Below, in pieces: positions 1 through 7,104 of a stretch of 64,000 nt of DNA (positions are counted from its first letter, which is position 1; the number at the start of each line of letters is the position of its first letter). Below the pieces are notes generated by a model, which ran no database searches, was not told the origin of the DNA, and worked only from the letters and a program-made list of their open reading frames with translations. This stretch comes from Actinomycetota bacterium (GTDB taxonomy: Bacteria > Actinomycetota > Acidimicrobiia > Acidimicrobiales > JAMCPD01), in contig JAMCPD010000012.1 in NCBI GenBank assembly GCA_023379935.1, positions 62,001 through 126,000 on the forward strand. Reading direction: 5' to 3'. The translations under genes were made by a program, and so were the position numbers.

Positions 1-154
1 CCTTGATTACGGAAAGTGCCTCATAAACTATCCTCTCAGCCAATGTACGCTTGCCGTTGGACAGCACCTTATTGACCAACTGTGTAACTGCCGATGAATG
101 ATAAATGGAATCCGGTATAAGTTCTCGACGCCTAACGGCACCACTGCGAGGCAT
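1..154 (-). CDS. rpsG: 30S ribosomal protein S7, N-terminal part (runs off the window)
   Basis: Small-subunit ribosomal protein that nucleates the head of the 30S particle on 16S rRNA. The complement from the ATG at 154-152 reads [20 protein letters not shown] and continues with the family block around [20 protein letters not shown], about 51 residues before the window ends. The start is only 4 bases downstream of the rpsL stop, the normal str-operon order rpsL-rpsG. The family is about 156 residues, so roughly two thirds are missing because of the window edge. Confidence 0.95.
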   Translation of the reverse strand, partial: MPRSGAVRRRELIPDSIYHSSAVTQLVNKVLSNGKRTLAERIVYEALSVIK

Positions 155-158
155 AACT

Positions 159-533
159 CTAAGACTTCTCCTTCTTTGCACCATAACGGCTTCTGCTTTG
201 ACCGCGATCAGCTACACCTACAGAATCCAAGGCACCTCTGACAACTTTATAACGTACCCCCGGCAGATCTTTCACTCGCCCTCCTCTGACAAGGACAATT
301 GAGTGTTCTTGAAGGTTGTGACCCATACCCGGTATATAAGCGGTCACCTCAATTCCGCTTGTAAGTCTAACCCGCGCTACTTTCCTAAGCGCAGAGTTCG
401 GTTTTTTGGGGGTGGCGGTGTAAACGCGCGTACATACCCCCCTGCGCTGTGGTGCTCCTTTCAGCGCCGGAGTCTTAGTCTTGGAACGCTTCTTAGAGCG
501 ACCTTTTCTGACCAGTTGTGAAATTGTAGGCAC
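159..533 (-). CDS. rpsL: 30S ribosomal protein S12
   Basis: Decoding-centre ribosomal protein of 124 residues, full family length. It opens [15 protein letters not shown] and carries the conserved [17 protein letters not shown] block and the [25 protein letters not shown] loop region. The streptomycin-contact lysines lie in the PKKPNS and GRVKDLPG segments and look wild type. The start is GTG at 533, preceded by an AAAGGA ribosome-binding site at good spacing. It leads the str operon with rpsG next. The gene just upstream is an acyl-CoA dehydrogenase rather than rpoC, so the operon probably begins in the 534-694 spacer. Confidence 0.97.
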   Translation of the reverse strand: MPTISQLVRKGRSKKRSKTKTPALKGAPQRRGVCTRVYTATPKKPNSALRKVARVRLTSGIEVTAYIPGMGHNLQEHSIVLVRGGRVKDLPGVRYKVVRGALDSVGVADRGQSRSRYGAKKEKS

Positions 534-694
534 GTATAAATTTCCTTTGTTTACATTACTTAGACATTACTTAGCTGCCAAGAAAATCCTCAAAGTAGTT
601 TTGTAGCTTACCGACGACCTGAGGTAGCTTAGTAAGATAAAATAGTATAACCAATTTTGCAAACTATTGCAAGTAAAAGTTCACTTAAAAAACC

Positions 695-1909
695 TTAACT
701 GATATGAACTCCTGATATGGCTCTTGCAATGACAAGCCTTTGTATTTCGGATGTTCCTTCAAAAATCGTATATATTTTAGCATCCCTATACCACTTCTCT
801 ACTGGATGTTCCTTGACATATCCCGCGCCGCCCAGTATTTGAATAGCCTGTTCAGTAACCCAAACCGCAGTCTCGCCACCAAAGAGTTTAGACATTGAAC
901 CTTCACCTGAAGTAAACGGCTTACGATTTAATGCCATCCACGATGCTCGCCAACATAACAGGCGTGCAGCATCTATGCGAGTTTTCATGTCAGCCAATTT
1001 AAAGGCGACAGCTTGATTTTCGATAATCGGACGACCAAACTGTACTCGATTCTGTGCATACTCAAGTGCATACTCGTAGGCTGCCCTGGCAATTCCGACG
1101 GCTTGGATCCCAACCATCGGTCTGGATGCTTCAAAAGTTGCTAACGCGGCCTGAGAACTGGTTTTTATTCCTTCCCTGGCTTTTGCCAACTTTTTATCCA
1201 AACGTTCTTTGCCTCCCAACAAGCAACTGCCCGGTACTTTGCAGTCCTGTAAAACTACTTCCGCCGTATGTGAAGCCCTGATCCCCATCTTAGAGAACTT
1301 TTGTCCTTGGGATATACCCGGCGTACCCGGGGGAATAATAAAACTGGCCTGCCCCTTGGATTTCAAGGACGGCTCAACTGCAGCAACCACCACATGAATA
1401 TCTGCTATACCGCCGTTGGTTATCCAGGTCTTGGTTCCGTTGAGTGTCCAGGTGTCGGTAGTGGCATCATAGACAGCTCTGGTTTTTATGGATGAGACAT
1501 CAGAGCCAGCATCTGCTTCAGTAACAGCAAAGGCAGCCAACTTGATGTCATCTGGGGTTCCAAAGCATTGTGGAGCCCATTCGTTTATCTGTTCGGAGGT
1601 GCCATTGGCAAAAATAGCCGTGAGAGGTAGGAGAGAACCGAATATCGCAAGCGCTATACCTGCATCTCCCCAACATAACTCTTCATTGACCAAGGAAAAT
1701 GTAAGACCTGTGGGATCACTCATGCAACTGGTCACAAAGTCGTAAGAGTAAAGCCCTATCTTGGCCGCCTCCTTTACAACCGGCCAAGGGAACTCCTCCT
1801 TCTCGTCCCATTCGGCTGCTTGGCTACGCATGACATTTTCCGCAAAGTCATGCACCCATTTTTGTATTTGAAGTTGATCTTCGTTAAGTTCCAAGGAAAA
1901 TTCTGACAT
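695..1909 (-). CDS. Acyl-CoA dehydrogenase
   Basis: FAD-dependent alpha,beta-dehydrogenation of an acyl-CoA thioester, about 404 residues and full length. Visible family blocks are FAVTEADAGSDVSSI (FAD/substrate loop), TWTLNGTKTWITNG, the helical C-terminal domain with RVQFGRPIIENQAVAFKLADM, and YTIFEGTSEIQRLVIARAI, where the Glu of IFEG is the usual catalytic base. The start is placed at 1909 (MSEFSLE) because family N-termini begin there; an in-frame ATG at 1933 would add eight residues. Neither has a good Shine-Dalgarno. The start codon lies inside a perfect dyad at 1904-1928. Substrate chain length cannot be read from the sequence. Confidence 0.9.
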   Translation of the reverse strand: MSEFSLELNEDQLQIQKWVHDFAENVMRSQAAEWDEKEEFPWPVVKEAAKIGLYSYDFVTSCMSDPTGLTFSLVNEELCWGDAGIALAIFGSLLPLTAIFANGTSEQINEWAPQCFGTPDDIKLAAFAVTEADAGSDVSSIKTRAVYDATTDTWTLNGTKTWITNGGIADIHVVVAAVEPSLKSKGQASFIIPPGTPGISQGQKFSKMGIRASHTAEVVLQDCKVPGSCLLGGKERLDKKLAKAREGIKTSSQAALATFEASRPMVGIQAVGIARAAYEYALEYAQNRVQFGRPIIENQAVAFKLADMKTRIDAARLLCWRASWMALNRKPFTSGEGSMSKLFGGETAVWVTEQAIQILGGAGYVKEHPVEKWYRDAKIYTIFEGTSEIQRLVIARAISGVHIS

Positions 1910-1928
1910 AATAAGAGATATTATGTCA
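1904..1928. promoter_or_regulatory. Perfect 10-bp inverted repeat over divergent start codons
   Basis: TGACATAATA at 1904-1913 and TATTATGTCA at 1919-1928 are exact reverse complements separated by AGAGA. The dyad contains the ATG of the acyl-CoA dehydrogenase (minus, 1909-1907) and the ATG of the small plus-strand ORF (1923). Its size and symmetry fit a TetR/FadR-class operator, and the arms are AT-rich enough to include a -10 box. Regulator identity is unknown, so operator function is inference. Confidence 0.5.
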
Positions 1929-2231
1929 GGCAACTTTATACGTAAGCAAACTCATATAAAAAATATTGTCCACAAAAATACGATTACCCTGACTGATGCT
2001 CCCGCCGCCAAGACGCATAGTGTCACGGAGCTGATAATGGTTGGCTTGAATGCTAACAACAACCCTATCGACGTAGAGTTCGCCATGAATTTTGACCAGG
2101 TATCTGAGAAAGATCGGATGGCTCTGTCTCAGGCATATCCTTCGCTCAGTGAAGCGATACGGGATCATCTGCGCCAAGAAACCGAATTCGTGAACGGGAT
2201 CTTCGCGCTCTGGGGGGACAACCCTATTTAA
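1923..2231 (+). CDS. Hypothetical small protein, 102 or 64 residues
   Basis: No family recognised. The reading frame is open from an ATG at 1923, inside the dyad shared with the divergent acyl-CoA dehydrogenase, to 2231. An internal ATG at 2037 is preceded by GGAG at about six bases and is a credible alternative start giving 64 residues (MVGLNANNNPIDVEF...). The C-terminal half has a regular acidic/hydrophobic pattern (DRMALSQAYPSLSEAIRDHL) that looks like real helical protein, whereas the first 38 residues are less convincing. No membrane segment or signal peptide is visible. Confidence 0.45.
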   Translation: MSGNFIRKQTHIKNIVHKNTITLTDAPAAKTHSVTELIMVGLNANNNPIDVEFAMNFDQVSEKDRMALSQAYPSLSEAIRDHLRQETEFVNGIFALWGDNPI

Positions 2232-2294
2232 TGTTGTTGACCTGGGGCAGCTGGTATTTTAAGCTGCTTACCTATAAACAATACACCTAAGGTG

Positions 2295-2300
2295 TAAACT
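2295..2300 (+). promoter_or_regulatory. Candidate -10 box for a leaderless transcript
   Basis: TAAACT ends seven bases before the ATG at 2308, so the predicted transcription start falls on the first base of the start codon. No Shine-Dalgarno precedes the ATG. The same arrangement occurs at 37262, 42781 and 50791. The -35 match is weak. Confidence 0.35.
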
Positions 2301-2307
2301 GTACATC

Positions 2308-3162
2308 ATGGATATATTGGAAATAATTAGAGAACTTAAGCGTGATGAGGCATTACGAGAAGAGATGCGCGCCATACTGCTTACAGAGGAACTGCGTGCC
2401 TTACCCGAGGCATTTGCGCGCCTAGAAGAATCCGTAGCTCAGTTGGCTCGGAGAATTAACGAGACGGAAACGGCATTTGACAAGCGGATGACTGAGACGG
2501 AAACGGCATTTGACAAGCGGATGACTGAAATGGAAACGGCATTTGACAAGCGGATGACTGAAATGGAAACGGCATTTGACAAGCGGATGACTGAGATGGA
2601 AATGGCATCTGACAAGCGGATGACTGAAATGGAAACGGCATCTGACAGGCGGATGACCAGATTGGAAGAGGGTCAGGCCAGATTGGAAGAGGGTCAGGCC
2701 AGATTGGAAGAGGGTCAGGCCAGATTGGAAGAGGGTCAGGCCAGCCTACGAACGGAAGTAGGAAGGCTTTCTCAAATTGTGGGAGGTACTGTTGAAGATG
2801 ATGCCTCCAGCGTGATTGTCACTGTATTAGAGCGAAAGGGCTGGCGGTTCCTATCGGAGCCTACGTCCGCCCAAGTAAACGGGGAAATCGATGTGCTGGC
2901 ACGCGTTGAAGATCCTGATGGCAATGGAGCAACTGTGATTATTGAAGCAAAGACCAGGCTTCGTCCTGCCGACGTGAGGCGTTTTGCAGCTAACCTAGAC
3001 GGACTTCTGGTGGATGTACAAGTAGCGGAACGCTGTTTTGCTTACGTATATGGGTTAAGGATCTACGATGGGGCGGTCGATGCTGCACGTGAGCTCGGAT
3101 TAGGGGTACTGTGTCCCGATGGTGAGCGCGCTCCTGCTGTCGAGCGTGCCTCCGCCGCGTGA
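2308..3162 (+). CDS. Coiled-coil protein with C-terminal PD-(D/E)XK-like domain (DUF3782-like)
   Basis: The protein has 284 residues in three parts. Residues 1-50 are a charged helical start. Residues about 51-145 are a long coiled coil built from six 11-residue repeats (E-T-E-T-A-F-D-K-R-M-T type) and four 7-residue repeats (RLEEGQA). Residues about 155-284 form a compact domain with GEIDVLARVED and VIIEAKT, the E-D...E-x-K spacing of PD-(D/E)XK nuclease folds seen in DUF3782-type proteins. Nuclease activity is inferred from these motifs only. It lies next to insertion-sequence debris, and its base composition is a little more GC-rich than its neighbours, so transfer is possible. The start ATG fits a leaderless -10 box at 2295. 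Confidence 0.75.
   Translation: MDILEIIRELKRDEALREEMRAILLTEELRALPEAFARLEESVAQLARRINETETAFDKRMTETETAFDKRMTEMETAFDKRMTEMETAFDKRMTEMEMASDKRMTEMETASDRRMTRLEEGQARLEEGQARLEEGQARLEEGQASLRTEVGRLSQIVGGTVEDDASSVIVTVLERKGWRFLSEPTSAQVNGEIDVLARVEDPDGNGATVIIEAKTRLRPADVRRFAANLDGLLVDVQVAERCFAYVYGLRIYDGAVDAARELGLGVLCPDGERAPAVERASAA
2461..2658 (+). repeat. 33-bp tandem repeat, six in-frame units
   Basis: Six consecutive 33-base units begin at 2461, 2494, 2527, 2560, 2593 and 2626. The first four differ at few positions and the last two diverge slightly. Each encodes 11 residues, a hendecad compatible with a coiled coil. Confidence 0.95.
2659..2742 (+). repeat. 21-bp tandem repeat, four in-frame units
   Basis: Four identical 21-base units begin at 2659, 2680, 2701 and 2722, each encoding RLEEGQA, a heptad. 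They follow directly on the 33-bp array inside the same gene. Confidence 0.95.
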
Positions 3163-3395
3163 AGTACACCTGCGGGCCGACATTCCCTGCAGTCCGCTCG
3201 GTAATCTCTTCGGCAAGCAAAAAGAGCGGAAAATCTGTGCCTCCTAACCATTACTCGTGTACCGATAGACTAGTGTGACTTTATGACGCTTATAGGCCCA
3301 ATGTGTCTATTTGTGCTCATCATGCTGGGGTTTCTTAGATCTAAATACCGATCTTCTGTATAGACTAACTCCTCTCCATTGCGGCATCAAATAAC

Positions 3396-3768
3396 TTATT
3401 GTAGCTCTTTGGAACAGTTCTCTAATTGTCGAGTCACTTTAGGGCGTCCAGCTTTTCCTGTTTTCTCCACTATTTCGATTTCTCGAACTTTATGGAGTTG
3501 ATTTAGCATGTCCTTGAATGGATGTTACGTCTAGTGCTTTTGTCTTTAGTTTGTAATAGAGCAACTGGGACAAGAAGAATCCGGTTAAACACATGAATGT
3601 GTGAACTTCTGCCATATGGTCGGTGTAGTGATACTGGGGCCTGAGCGCATTGTGAAACGGGTTCTTAGTGGATTTAAATACACGTTCTACGTTTGCTTGA
3701 TTGTGGTATGCAGATATTATCTCTTGTGTGCTCCACTTACCCCGGTTGGTAAGGAACCATTCCACACT
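3396..3768 (-). pseudogene. IS1634-family transposase, C-terminal remnant with frameshift
   Basis: The minus strand reads EWFLTNRGKWSTQEIISAYH followed by a NVERVFK...HVTFMCLTGFFLSQLL-type segment typical of the C-terminal part of IS1634-family DDE transposases. After KALDVTSIQ the frame is broken by one base: the natural continuation DMLNQLHKVREIEIVEKTGK and GRPKVTRQLENCSKELQ is in the next frame and ends at a TAA at 3398-3396. The N-terminal two thirds are absent, and at about 3768 the sequence passes into an IS630 fragment. It cannot be functional. Confidence 0.8.
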
Positions 3769-3771
3769 TGC

Positions 3772-4491
3772 AGATGCAATGGCCGATGCGGGATTGGAAT
3801 ATCGGCATCACAGATTGGTCGTATCCTCGCGGCCGATGACATTAAACCACATCGAGTTGACGGTTGGCTAACTCGCAGGGATACCCCGGAATTCTGGAAA
3901 CGAGCTGCTGATGTTTGCGGACTATACCTGTCTCCTCCAGCAAATTCAGTAGTGCTGTCGATTGATGAGAGGACAGGGATCCAGGCAAAGAGTCCCAAAT
4001 ATCCTACTCAACCGGTCCGGTCACGCCTGCCTGCTCGGCGGGAGTTTGAGTACGTCCGACATGGAACTGCATCGTTGATTGCAGCCATGGACGTTGCTAC
4101 TGGAAAGGTAAAAGCAACCGACATCGATCGTAACGATATCAATCACCTTCATAGCATTTTTAGAAGAGATTGAGATGAGCATCGACAAGAGTCTCTCCAT
4201 CCATATTGTCATTGGCAATGGAAGTTCTCACACTTCGAAAGTTACTAAAACATGGCTGGCGGACCACCCTCAATTCGTTGTCCATCACACTCCGGTCCAT
4301 GCAAGTTGGTCAATCAAGTTGAAGCGTTCTTCTCGATTCTGACACGCAAAGTATTGCGCAGAGGTGAGTTCCAGCCACGCCAAGATCTAGTCAATGGGAT
4401 GCTGTCATTAATCGATCATCACAGCACTACTGCAAAACCGTTCCTCTTCAAGTGTCTTTTAGTGACACCCGGTCAGCGCGAACGGTCTTAG
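3772..4491 (+). pseudogene. IS630-family transposase remnant, two frameshifts and a lost catalytic Asp
   Basis: Three successive frames together give an IS630 DDE transposase. The first contains ISASQIGRILAADDIKPHRV and VVLSIDERTGIQAKS with the first catalytic Asp. The second, from about 4155, contains FLEEIEMSIDKS and HIVIGNGSSHTSKVTKTW, where the family has VxDN, so the second Asp is Gly. The third, from about 4305, contains NQVEAFFSILTRKVLRRGEF with the third acidic residue. The N-terminal helix-turn-helix half is missing at the junction with the IS1634 fragment. A decayed, immobile copy. Confidence 0.8.
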
Positions 4492-4724
4492 CCGACCTGG
4501 ATCGTCCTGAGATGCTACTGGGCGCTTTGGGTCTTACACGGACAATTTGTCCGAATCCCTCACGTCGTAATGTATCATTCAGGATTTCCTCACACTCGGG
4601 TTCCTTGCCATTGACGCTCACCACATGCTAACTCACCACACCAGCAGACTTCTCTGCCTCTTGCATACCAGAACTTACGTATGGTGTTTCTAATACATTT
4701 ATTCGTCAACGGTTGACAACCCAT
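4492..4724. other. Spacer without a recognisable gene
   Basis: This stretch separates the IS630 remnant from the lipoprotein gene. A minus-strand frame of about 58 codons (roughly 4448-4623) is open but half of it is antisense to the IS630 remnant, and it resembles no family I know. No terminal inverted repeat or terminator was evident. Confidence 0.4.
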
Positions 4725-5057
4725 TCAGCCTTTATATTTTGGCTTTAAGTAGCGACAGGACTTGGCAGCCTCTTTGTAAGTCGGCGAGCTCCTCAAAGCT
4801 TTGAGTGTGCCGGTTGTGGAGGGGGCGGTTGTGGAGGGGGCGGTTGTACTTGTTGATGCGACACCACCATGGCGTGAAGGAAAGACAACTCCATGTTGTA
4901 TAAGACATTTCCTGTATGCACGCCTCTTGGCCGCCATCACAGCTTTCGGATTTACAGAAGTAGTAGAAGTAACAGCAGATGTAGTAGCTGAAGAGCCACA
5001 ACTTGTACCTACAACAACTAAAGCCGCCATCAACACGAGTACCCATATTTTATTCAT
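4725..5057 (-). CDS. Small Thr/Ser-rich lipoprotein
   Basis: A 110-residue secreted protein of unknown function. It starts MNKIWVLVLMAALVVVGTSC, a signal peptide ending in a lipobox (VGTSC) with Cys20 as the lipidation site, followed by a Ser/Thr linker. The C-terminal half has KCLIQHGVVFPSR and a YKEAAKSCRYLKP segment, with two further cysteines. A 15-bp tandem duplication at 4812-4841 encodes a repeated TAPST block. A GAAAGGA ribosome-binding site precedes the ATG. It lies 63 bases downstream of the MacB-like permease on the same strand and may be the last gene of that export operon, perhaps an accessory envelope component. Confidence 0.8.
   Translation of the reverse strand: MNKIWVLVLMAALVVVGTSCGSSATTSAVTSTTSVNPKAVMAAKRRAYRKCLIQHGVVFPSRHGGVASTSTTAPSTTAPSTTGTLKALRSSPTYKEAAKSCRYLKPKYKG
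4812..4841. repeat. 15-bp tandem duplication in the lipoprotein gene
   Basis: GGTTGTGGAGGGGGC occurs twice in succession at 4812-4826 and 4827-4841, in frame on the minus strand. Confidence 0.9.
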
Positions 5058-5120
5058 TTTTTTATTTTTTCCTTTCGTAATTTAGTGAACTGCTTATGTT
5101 AAAAGACGAGGTAAAGAGCA

Positions 5121-6356
5121 CTATTCACTCCTCAAGGCATCAATCGGGGACAACTTGGCTGCTTTGGATGCCGGATACACTCCAAAAATTAGACCTATGC
5201 CGGCAGCTATTACAACGGCACCCACAATGGCAGGAGGCGATACAACAACGGTCGTGGATAGAAGGTGAGGCAAGATCAATGCTCCTCCTACACCAAGCAC
5301 ACTTCCCAAAACCCCACCGGTCAAGCCGAGCACTACTGCTTCAATTAAAAACTGACGCAGTATCAGTCCGGGGGTAGCCCCAAGGGCCTTGCGCAGCCCT
5401 ATCTCTTTAATTCTTTCAGTAACTGAAACCAACATAATATTCATGACGCCGATTCCTCCAACTAAAAGTGAGATTGCCGCTATTGCACCGAGTAAAATAG
5501 TCAGTGTTTTACTGATACTTTGTGCCGTAGCCAACAAAGCTGTTTGGGGAGTAATAGTAAAGTCTGCCTGACTGGGTACTGTTATGTGATGCAGCTGAAG
5601 CAGTAGGTTGTTTGCCTCTTGATAGGCTGCACTCATAGCCGAAGTGCTCTTAGCGGAAACAACAATCATCGACAAGCTATTCACGTATGGGCCTATCTCC
5701 CTGACCAGTTCTGACTCGGCGGTTGTAATAGGTACTACCACTATATTGTCCTGGTTACCGTTGGCGGTGGCGCCTGCCTGGTTTAAAACTCCGATAACAA
5801 CAAAAGGAAGACCGCTTATGTTGACACTTTTCCCTACGGGATTTACACCGGGAAATAGACTAGCTGCAACCTCACTGCCAATAAGAGCGACTTGGGCATT
5901 AGAGTTGAGATCAGCTTGGGTAAACGGTTTGCCTATTGCCACAGTACGATCCCTTACGGTTAGAAATGCGGGAGTGGTGCCGTCCACAGGAGCAGTCCAG
6001 TTGTTAGGACCTGCCGTAAGTACAAAGCTCTTTTGGATAATTGGTGCTACCGCTGCAATTGAAGGAGCAACCTGATCCGAACCGAGCGCTTGAGCATCTG
6101 TCATAGTCAAATTACTGGAAGATCCAAGTCCTCCCTTTACCCCCCCGGTATTGGTACTTCCGGGAGTAATGATAAGCAAGTTTTCACCCAAAGATGAAAT
6201 TGCCTGGTTTACTCTAACTTGTGCGCCTTCGCCTATGCCGACACTGAGTATTACCGCAGATATTCCTATAAGTAAGCCGAGCACCGTCAGTATAGAACGC
6301 GCTCTGCGCTCAGCAATACTTTGTAGCCCAACTTTGAAGGTTTCAATCCAGCTCAT
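5121..6356 (-). CDS. MacB/FtsX-type ABC transporter permease
   Basis: Cytoplasmic-membrane permease of 411 residues with MacB topology. An N-terminal amphipathic stretch and membrane segment (SILTVLGLLIGISAVILSV, about residues 21-42) is followed by a large extracytoplasmic domain (about 45-280) and three C-terminal membrane segments (about 285-405) beginning TLTILLGAIAAISLLVGGIG and containing the TERIKEIGLRKALGA coupling helix motif. It overlaps the end of the upstream ATPase by 14 bases and is its obvious partner. MacB-type systems use the ATPase for mechanotransmission rather than transport through the membrane. The substrate is unknown. Confidence 0.9.
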   Translation of the reverse strand: MSWIETFKVGLQSIAERRARSILTVLGLLIGISAVILSVGIGEGAQVRVNQAISSLGENLLIITPGSTNTGGVKGGLGSSSNLTMTDAQALGSDQVAPSIAAVAPIIQKSFVLTAGPNNWTAPVDGTTPAFLTVRDRTVAIGKPFTQADLNSNAQVALIGSEVAASLFPGVNPVGKSVNISGLPFVVIGVLNQAGATANGNQDNIVVVPITTAESELVREIGPYVNSLSMIVVSAKSTSAMSAAYQEANNLLLQLHHITVPSQADFTITPQTALLATAQSISKTLTILLGAIAAISLLVGGIGVMNIMLVSVTERIKEIGLRKALGATPGLILRQFLIEAVVLGLTGGVLGSVLGVGGALILPHLLSTTVVVSPPAIVGAVVIAAGIGLIFGVYPASKAAKLSPIDALRSE

Positions 6357-7104
6357 GGAGGCTCACCCCCCCTGGCATATTAGCTTCTGGATGGACAATA
6401 ACACTTTGTTCATCATCAATTATGTGACCGTCCTTGATGTGCACAATGCGCTTAGCAGCCTTTGCAACCACCGGATCGTGAGTAATTAGAACTACAGTTT
6501 GTCCCTTTGTAAAAAAATCGTCAAACAACTCAAGCACTTGCCCCCATTGAGAAGTAGATAGATTGCCCGTTGGTTCATCGGCAAGAATTAACGAAGGGTT
6601 TCCAACCAACGCCCTTGCTATGGCAACCCGTTGTTGCTCCCCTCCTGAAAGTTCGGTTGGACGATGATCTATACGATGAGCCAGGCCCACTTTTTCTAAC
6701 GCCACAACCGCTCTTTCTTTGCGTTTTTTCCCATTACGTTCACCTGAATACAACAAAGGCATCTCCACATTGCGCCATGCAGACAGTTGAGGCAGCAAAT
6801 GAAACTGTTGGAATACAAAGCCGATAAGACGATTCCTAACTTCGGCCAACTCCAGCTCATCAAGCGAGCCGGTATCTCTACCGGCAAGTCGGTAGCTTCC
6901 TGATGTGGGCACATCCAAGCAACCGAGTATATGCATTAACGTAGACTTGCCTGATCCAGAAGCTCCCATTATGGCCACATACTCGCCATAATTGATGGAA
7001 AGATCAATCCCATCAAGTGCATAAACACCAACATTGCCTATACCATAAATCTTGCTTACGGAATTAAGTTCCATCAATGCAGCGGCCGCACTCGTATTGT
7101 CCAT
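6343..7104 (-). CDS. MacB/LolD-type ABC transporter ATPase
   Basis: ATP-hydrolysing subunit of 253 residues that pairs with the overlapping downstream permease. Walker A is GASGSGKST, the Q-loop lies in [20 protein letters not shown], the signature is [15 protein letters not shown], Walker B is [11 protein letters not shown] and the switch His is in LITHDP. The sequence belongs to the LolD/MacB subclass. It starts immediately after the membrane fusion protein stop with no gap, so translation is probably coupled. A C-terminal extension of about 25 residues follows the usual end of the family. Confidence 0.93.
   Translation of the reverse strand: MDNTSAAAALMELNSVSKIYGIGNVGVYALDGIDLSINYGEYVAIMGASGSGKSTLMHILGCLDVPTSGSYRLAGRDTGSLDELELAEVRNRLIGFVFQQFHLLPQLSAWRNVEMPLLYSGERNGKKRKERAVVALEKVGLAHRIDHRPTELSGGEQQRVAIARALVGNPSLILADEPTGNLSTSQWGQVLELFDDFFTKGQTVVLITHDPVVAKAAKRIVHIKDGHIIDDEQSVIVHPEANMPGGVSLHELD

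Noticed and set aside
2456-2641. Minus-strand Ser/Cys/Pro repeat ORF opposite the coiled-coil gene
   Set aside because: It is an antisense by-product of the 33-bp repeat.
4448-4623. Minus-strand ORF of about 58 codons beside the IS630 remnant
   Set aside because: Half of it is antisense to the transposase remnant, it matches no known family and there is no clear ribosome-binding site.
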